This document shows positions 14,195 to 17,751 of a stretch of 17,751 bases of DNA, piece after piece (the first letter of the stretch is position 1; each line of letters starts with the position of its first letter). Both the position numbers and the translations under genes were made by a program. Below the pieces are notes generated by a model. That model did no database searches and was not told the origin of the DNA. It worked only from the letters and a program-made list of their open reading frames with translations. Source of the DNA: an uncultured Bacilli bacterium (GTDB taxonomy: Bacteria > Bacillota_I > Bacilli_A > RF39 > UBA660); assembly GCA_934167935.1 (NCBI GenBank), contig CAKPMH010000024.1:1-17751 (forward strand). The letters run 5' to 3'.

Positions 14195-14992
14195 ATGATT
14201 TTAGTGAATAATGAAAAGTTAAATAATTTAAACTCTATTTCTGTAAATGATTTATATATTTTGACTGATTTTGATGGAACAATTACTAAGGATAATAGTG
14301 ATAGTTCTTGGGCAAGTATTTTTAAAAATCCTAAAGTTACAAAAGAATTTATTGATGAATGTATAAGAATATTTAGTCATTATCATAAATTTGAAATTGA
14401 TGAGTCATTATCAATTGAAGAAAAAATGCCAATCATGAGTGAATGGTATAGAAAAAATATAGAAACATTAATTAATTTTGGTATTACAGAAGAAATTATA
14501 AACTATGCTGCTAATAACGAAAGTATTATGGCTTTTCGAGATGGAGCAATTGATTTTTTAAAGACAATGTATGAAAAAAATATTCCTATTATAGTAATAT
14601 CAGCAGGTGTTGGTAATATTATTGAACAATTTTTAATTAGAAATAATTGCAATTATTCAAATATTTATATTTGTTCTAATTTCTTGGAATATGAAAAAGG
14701 CATAGTTAAAGGAGTTAGAGATAATAATTTAACTCATCCATTAAATAAAAATGAAGTATTTTTACCATCAAATATTAAAAGTAAAATTATAGGCAGAAAT
14801 AATATTTTACTTCTTGGCAATAGTGTTTTAGATATAAATATGGCAGGTACTAATAGAAATGTTTATAAATTGGGTTTTTTAGATGAAAAAATAGAAGAAA
14901 GATTAGAATCTTTTAAAGAAAACTACGATATAGTTTGTACAGATAATACTTCTTATGATGAAATACGAAGTAAAATAAAAATTCTAAATTAG
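14195..14992 (+). CDS. HAD-family 5'-nucleotidase related to eukaryotic cN-III (UMPH-1)
   Basis: A 265-residue protein resembling cytosolic pyrimidine 5'-nucleotidase III along its length, an enzyme that dephosphorylates UMP, CMP and related nucleotides. HAD motif I is TDFDGTIT, with nucleophile D25 and D27. The cap region has HKFEIDE, EEKMPIMSEWY and NESIMAFRDG. Motif II is IVISAGVG (S136). KLGFLDEKIEER and ENYDIV close the fold as in cN-III. Motif IV reads LLLGNSVLD at 205-213: the first metal-binding Asp of GDSxxD is Asn209, while D213 remains. That may lower activity or change metal use. The ribosome-binding site before ATG 14195 is weak (GAGAG region). First cargo gene after the regulator. 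Family call is strong; catalysis is uncertain because of N209. Confidence 0.82.
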   Translation: MILVNNEKLNNLNSISVNDLYILTDFDGTITKDNSDSSWASIFKNPKVTKEFIDECIRIFSHYHKFEIDESLSIEEKMPIMSEWYRKNIETLINFGITEEIINYAANNESIMAFRDGAIDFLKTMYEKNIPIIVISAGVGNIIEQFLIRNNCNYSNIYICSNFLEYEKGIVKGVRDNNLTHPLNKNEVFLPSNIKSKIIGRNNILLLGNSVLDINMAGTNRNVYKLGFLDEKIEERLESFKENYDIVCTDNTSYDEIRSKIKILN

Positions 14993-15006
14993 GTCGTGGT
15001 GATATA

Positions 15007-15693
15007 ATGAAAAAAGAGTCCTTTGATAAATTATTAAAGACTATGTCTAAATGTGATAAATGCACTAATTTTAAATGTAAAGAGAAGTCATTGATAAATA
15101 TTTATAATGATTATAACTTTAGTTCAAATATACCATCTATATGGACTGATTGGTTTAATAGACTAAATTCCAAGATTATGATTATAGGTCAAGACTGGGG
15201 ACCTTATAATGATATGAAAAAACTAAATAATTTGTTAAAAGAAGATAAAAGTAATTGGAATGAATTAATTGAGTCAGAAAAAAGTAATACCAAAAAAATA
15301 TTAGAAAAATATATAAAAGAATCTTCTAACAGTAGGTATTCGTTAAATGATATATTTATAACAAATGCAATAATGTGTGCAAGACAGGGAGATAATTATA
15401 GAGGAAATAATATTGATTTAAAAAAATCTACTCTAAAATGTAGTGATTTCTTATTAAAACAAATCGAGATAGTAAAGCCAAAAGTAATATTAACTTTAGG
15501 ATATTATCCATTATTATCTTTATCTAACTTATTAAATTTTGATATAGAAAGAACACTAAAGGAAACTATTAGAAAATATCCTGAAATAAATAAAGATGAT
15601 TATGTTATTATTCCTTTATATCACCCAGTAGCACAAATTAAAAAGGCTGAACAGTTAGTGCAATATAAAAAAATATGGAATTATATTGATTAA
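15007..15693 (+). CDS. Uracil-DNA glycosylase superfamily protein, family-4-like with Fe-S cysteines
   Basis: A 228-residue protein. IMIIGQDWGPYND (57-69) occupies the place of the water-activating GQD/GEAPG motif of uracil-DNA glycosylases. FITNAIMCARQG and IIPLYHPVAQ (HP at 206-207) fit the later motifs, and KPKVILTLGYYP is typical of family 4. Cysteines C16, C19, C124 and C145 have the family-4 arrangement for a [4Fe-4S] cluster, with an extra C24. It therefore probably removes uracil or another altered base from DNA, but the exact base is open because GQDW differs from both family 1 and family 4. It starts with ATG after GGTGAT, 14 bases after the nucleotidase. It is longer in the middle (residues 66-112) than typical family-4 enzymes. 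Confidence 0.8.
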   Translation: MKKESFDKLLKTMSKCDKCTNFKCKEKSLINIYNDYNFSSNIPSIWTDWFNRLNSKIMIIGQDWGPYNDMKKLNNLLKEDKSNWNELIESEKSNTKKILEKYIKESSNSRYSLNDIFITNAIMCARQGDNYRGNNIDLKKSTLKCSDFLLKQIEIVKPKVILTLGYYPLLSLSNLLNFDIERTLKETIRKYPEINKDDYVIIPLYHPVAQIKKAEQLVQYKKIWNYID

Positions 15694-15714
15694 AAATAAG
15701 GAGAACGTTATTAT

Positions 15715-16107
15715 ATGAAAGTATTAAGTTTAACTGAACCATACGCAACTTTAATTAAAAATGGTATTAAAACAATAGAAACTAGAAGTTGGAAAACTAA
15801 TTATAGAGGTAAATTATACATTCATGCAAGTTCAACTAAAATTCCAAAAGAATATAAAAATAATAAAGAGTTGATAGATTTAGTTGATATTAATTGTTTA
15901 AATTATGGAAACATAATTTGCTCTTGTGAATTAATTGATTGTATTGAAATGACAGAAGAATTTATAGAAAAAATGAAGAAAAATAAAAATGAATATATAA
16001 CAGGTGTTTATGCTGTTGGAAGATATGCATGGATATTAAAAGATATAAAAGTATTAGACAAACCTATTAAAGCCAAAGGATATTTAGGTATTTGGAATTT
16101 TGATTAA
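15715..16107 (+). CDS. ASCH-domain protein
   Basis: A 130-residue single-domain protein. LSLTEPYATLIKNGIKTIE (4-22), TRSWKTNYRGKLYIHAS and the closing KGYLGIW are ASCH-domain signatures. The fold is PUA-like, and members bind RNA or modified nucleosides; E. coli YqfB of this superfamily hydrolyses N4-acetylcytidine. K19, T20 and E22 lie in the conserved cleft motif. A clear AAGGAG precedes the ATG, 21 bases after the glycosylase gene. A nucleoside or nucleic-acid binding role fits its neighbours, but the substrate is unknown. Confidence 0.88.
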   Translation: MKVLSLTEPYATLIKNGIKTIETRSWKTNYRGKLYIHASSTKIPKEYKNNKELIDLVDINCLNYGNIICSCELIDCIEMTEEFIEKMKKNKNEYITGVYAVGRYAWILKDIKVLDKPIKAKGYLGIWNFD

Positions 16108-16169
16108 ATAATAATTACGGCTTGATGATAACCATATACAATTGATTTTAAAAAGGAGATGTGAAATAA

Positions 16170-16478
16170 ATGAAGATAATAACAGTGTGTGGTAGTTTGA
16201 AATTTGTTAATGAAATGATGGAAATAACAGAAAAAATGGAACTAGAAGGTAATTGTATGTTAGTACCTATATATAATCCATCAAAAACTAGCAAAGATGA
16301 CTTTACTGAAGAAGAAGCATTAATGCTTGATAAAATGCATAAAGAAAGAATAAAACTATCTGATGCTATTTTAGTTGTAAATGTTAATGATTATATAGGT
16401 AGTAGCACTAAAAGTGAAATCGAGTTTGCTAAATCATTAAATAAAGAAATAATGTATTATACTGATTTAATAAAATAA
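16170..16478 (+). CDS. Nucleoside 2-deoxyribosyltransferase-like protein
   Basis: A 102-residue protein with the compact Rossmann-like fold pattern of the nucleoside deoxyribosyltransferase superfamily: ITVCGSLKF at the start, then LVPIYNP, MHKERIKLSDAILVVN, and YIGSSTKSEIEFA. The last matches the DSGTxxE region, so E83 is the candidate nucleophile. Full enzymes of about 150 residues swap bases between deoxynucleosides; short relatives like this are common in phages and islands and some hydrolyse nucleotides. A strong AAGGAG precedes it. The 62-base gap before it shows no terminator, so it is probably in the same operon. Confidence 0.8.
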   Translation: MKIITVCGSLKFVNEMMEITEKMELEGNCMLVPIYNPSKTSKDDFTEEEALMLDKMHKERIKLSDAILVVNVNDYIGSSTKSEIEFAKSLNKEIMYYTDLIK

Positions 16479-16505
16479 TTTTTAACAAATATACAAAGGT
16501 GAAGT

Positions 16506-17390
16506 ATGACTAATTTTTTAAAAGGGTTAAGTATTTTATCTACTCGAGAGTGGGCTATAATAATTTGGATTTTGATTTTATCAGTATATGTATTAATTAA
16601 TAAGAAAATAAGATATTCTGCCCTAGACGTTATTAAAATATTATTTGGAAAGAATTTAATAAAAATATGGATAATAACTTCTTTATATGTGATTTTAATA
16701 ACATTATTATTTTCTAAAACGTCAATATGGGATAATTGTTACATAAAGGATATTATTATATGGTATATAACATCAGGAGTAATATTTTGTTTTAATGCAG
16801 CATCTAGGGAATCTGATGAACAATATATTTGGAAAGTATTAAAAGATAATTTAAAGTTTACAATTGTTATAGAGTTTTTTTATAGTACATTTACATTTAA
16901 ACTTTGGGTTGAGTTACTAATTATTCCTATTATTACATTCTTAGCAATGGTAGATGCTGTTGCTGAAAGAAAAGAAGAATACAAAATTGTACATAAGTTT
17001 ATGCAAACAATATTTGTAATTATTAGTATTTGGTTCTTTTATGAAACTTTTAAACTTGGATTAAGAGAGTATAAAGAATTAAATGTTTTGAATACTTTTA
17101 TAAGTTTCATGATTCCAATTGTATATTTAATATTAATTATACCATTAGAATATTTAATAGAGTTGTATTCAAAATATGAAGTACTATTTATTAGAATATT
17201 TTTTAAAAATAATAAGGATAAAAAAGCAACTAGAAAAAGGAAAATATTAATAATTAAAAATTGTGGTTTATCAGTACATAATGTGATGTTATTCCAAAAA
17301 AAATACTGTAGTAGAATATATGTAAAAATGTCTGATGATGAATTTATAGCATTAATAAATGAGTTTAAAGAAGAAAAAATGACAAAATGA
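16506..17390 (+). CDS. Multi-pass membrane protein of unknown function, cargo of the element
   Basis: I do not recognise this 294-residue protein. About seven hydrophobic segments lie between residues 15 and 220, for example WAIIIWILILSVYVLI, IWIITSLYVILITLLF, LLIIPIITFLAM and FIPIVYL-like stretches near 200-215. The last 75 residues are soluble and basic (KNNKDKKATRKRKILIIKN), ending MSDDEFIALINEFKEE. It has no transporter or enzyme signature that I can see. It starts with ATG three bases after AAGGTGA, a short spacing, and ends in TGA. It is the last gene before the element's terminator. A membrane effector or anchor is possible, as in many defence cassettes, but that is only position-based. 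Confidence 0.75.
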   Translation: MTNFLKGLSILSTREWAIIIWILILSVYVLINKKIRYSALDVIKILFGKNLIKIWIITSLYVILITLLFSKTSIWDNCYIKDIIIWYITSGVIFCFNAASRESDEQYIWKVLKDNLKFTIVIEFFYSTFTFKLWVELLIIPIITFLAMVDAVAERKEEYKIVHKFMQTIFVIISIWFFYETFKLGLREYKELNVLNTFISFMIPIVYLILIIPLEYLIELYSKYEVLFIRIFFKNNKDKKATRKRKILIIKNCGLSVHNVMLFQKKYCSRIYVKMSDDEFIALINEFKEEKMTK

Positions 17391-17432
17391 CACTTGTTTG
17401 AGGCACCATCAGTAATATTGTCATCTTGTCAT

Positions 17433-17468
17433 AAAAAAGGTAGTTAAGAAATATCTCAACTACCTTTT
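17433..17468. terminator. Terminator of the cargo operon
   Basis: AAAAGGTAGTT (17435-17445) pairs with AACTACCTTTT (17458-17468), extended by AGA/TCT after one mismatch, loop AATA. It can work both ways. The stem arms contain the CAACTACC/GGTAGTTA repeat, so terminator and arm site overlap. Confidence 0.8.
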
Positions 17469-17476
17469 CAACTACC
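17457..17476. repeat. Right pair of CAACTACC arm-like repeats
   Basis: CAACTACC at 17457-17464 and 17469-17476 at a 12-base step, plus an inverted copy GGTAGTTA at 17439-17446. An inverted repeat AAGAATTT-A-AAATTCTT (17477-17493) follows directly. They match the left pair at 13354-13372. Confidence 0.6.
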
Positions 17477-17584
17477 AAGAATTTAAAATTCTTATAATAT
17501 TTAGTTATTTTATTTACTTTTAAATCCTTTTAAATAAACGCAAAAGTATTTATATAAACTTTGAAGTACGTGAATTCTAACCGT

Positions 17585-17624
17585 CCCCTGAAGTTCCCTC
17601 GAAAGAGGGAACACTTTTTGTTTT
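17585..17624 (+). terminator. CCCCTGAAG motif copy 3 (right attachment core) with terminator hairpin
   Basis: CCCCTGAAG (17585-17593), preceded by TAACCGT, runs into the stem GTTCCCTC (17593-17600) with GAGGGAAC (17605-17612) around a GAAA tetraloop, then ACTTTTTGTTTT. I see no good promoter in 17494-17580 to feed it, consistent with a displaced attachment site and not an independent RNA gene. Confidence 0.75.
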
Positions 17625-17656
17625 ATAAGGGCTTTAAGCCATTTGATATATGTATT

Positions 17657-17677
17657 AGGTACCCAAATAGGTACCCA
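17657..17677. repeat. AGGTACCCA pair beside the second integrase
   Basis: AGGTACCCA at 17657-17665 and 17669-17677, a 12-base step, ending three bases from the integrase stop. It mirrors the position of the CAACTACC pair beside the first integrase tail and may be the arm sites of a second element. Confidence 0.6.
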
Positions 17678-17679
17678 TT

Positions 17680-17751
17680 TTAATTTAGTTTGTCTATAAT
17701 ATTAATTATTTCATTTAATTGATTCTTAAATAGGTGAGAGTAAGTATTTAA
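17680..17751 (-). CDS. Tyrosine recombinase/integrase, C-terminal end only (runs off the window)
   Basis: The 23 codons visible end in TAA at 17680-17682. LNTYSHLF carries the catalytic tyrosine, followed by a helix ending IIDKLN, as at the end of phage and ICE integrases. It aligns without gaps to the remnant at 13364-13486 (TLDTYTHAH...TINKL). The rest lies beyond base 17751. Its stop faces motif copy 3, as the remnant's faces copy 2, so it probably belongs to a second element to the right. Confidence 0.72.
   Translation of the reverse strand, partial: LNTYSHLFKNQLNEIINIIDKLN

Larger units (their letters stand above)
13261..17593. mobile_element. Putative small integrative element with a deleted integrase
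   Basis: Bounded by direct CCCCTGAAG copies (13261-13270, 17585-17593), each followed immediately by a terminator hairpin. CAACTACC repeats, resembling arm-type integrase sites, lie inside both ends (13354-13372, 17457-17476). Order: attachment site, integrase remnant pointing to it, divergent operator region, XRE regulator, five cargo genes, terminator, second attachment site. No capsid, terminase, replication or conjugation gene is visible, so at 4.3 kb it is a satellite-like or decayed element, probably not self-mobile. Exact crossover points are inferred. If excised, the small RNA would keep a terminator, because the hairpin after copy 3 would join it. Confidence 0.6.

Noticed and set aside
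1..17751. Mycoplasma-type code with TGA as tryptophan
   Set aside because: Conserved tryptophans are TGG, and TGA ends genes at 3701-3703 and 17388-17390 with normal spacing to the next signals.

Overview
The window looks like chromosomal DNA from a very AT-rich, probably spore-forming member of the class Bacilli, possibly an uncultured gut lineage near Erysipelotrichia or RF39. The base composition, a SpoVB-type flippase, a full-length CotE spore-coat protein, ComN, bifunctional Rel and strong GGAGG ribosome-binding sites all point this way. TGA is used as a stop (for example at 3701-3703 and 17388-17390), so this is not the Mycoplasma code.

Layout of the conserved part. 1-1398 is the 3' part of a secreted or surface protein with tandem Ig-like repeats and C-terminal ChW-like modules, closed by a strong terminator. 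1526-8045 is a housekeeping block: spoVB on the minus strand, divergent from a compact plus-strand operon comN - unknown gene - rel - dtd - AI-2E-family permease - queuosine-precursor transporter. The order spoVB/comN/rel/dtd resembles Bacillus subtilis, but secDF, recJ and apt are absent and one unknown gene lies in their place. 8042-8617 is an unknown minus-strand gene that converges on the operon within one shared terminator hairpin. Then come cotE (8727-9272), rpsP-khpA (9375-9907), mutM (10015-10827) and recG (11179-13164). Two probable small RNAs lie either side of recG, at about 10905-11100 and 13202-13303. Each has a good promoter, strong stem-loops and an intrinsic terminator, and I recognise neither.

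Accessory part. From about 13261 the DNA changes character. I read 13261-17593 as a small integrative element inserted at the 3' end of the 13202-13303 RNA. It is bounded by direct copies of CCCCTGAAG, each followed at once by a terminator hairpin. Repeats of CAACTACC, resembling integrase arm sites, lie near both ends. At its left end is a 40-codon ORF that is just the catalytic-tyrosine tail of a tyrosine recombinase, apparently an integrase collapsed by internal deletion with its promoter, operator and ribosome-binding site kept. Divergent from it are an XRE regulator and a five-gene cargo: a cN-III/UMPH-1-like HAD nucleotidase, a family-4-like uracil-DNA glycosylase, an ASCH protein, a nucleoside deoxyribosyltransferase-like protein and a multi-pass membrane protein. 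The cargo is coherent around nucleotides and nucleosides and could be a base-sanitation or anti-phage cassette; that function is inference.

At the right edge, after a second CCCCTGAAG-plus-hairpin, a second tyrosine recombinase gene (17680 to the edge, minus strand) begins with the same geometry. This suggests a tandem array of elements at one site. A third CCCCTGAAG lies in the RNA between mutM and recG.
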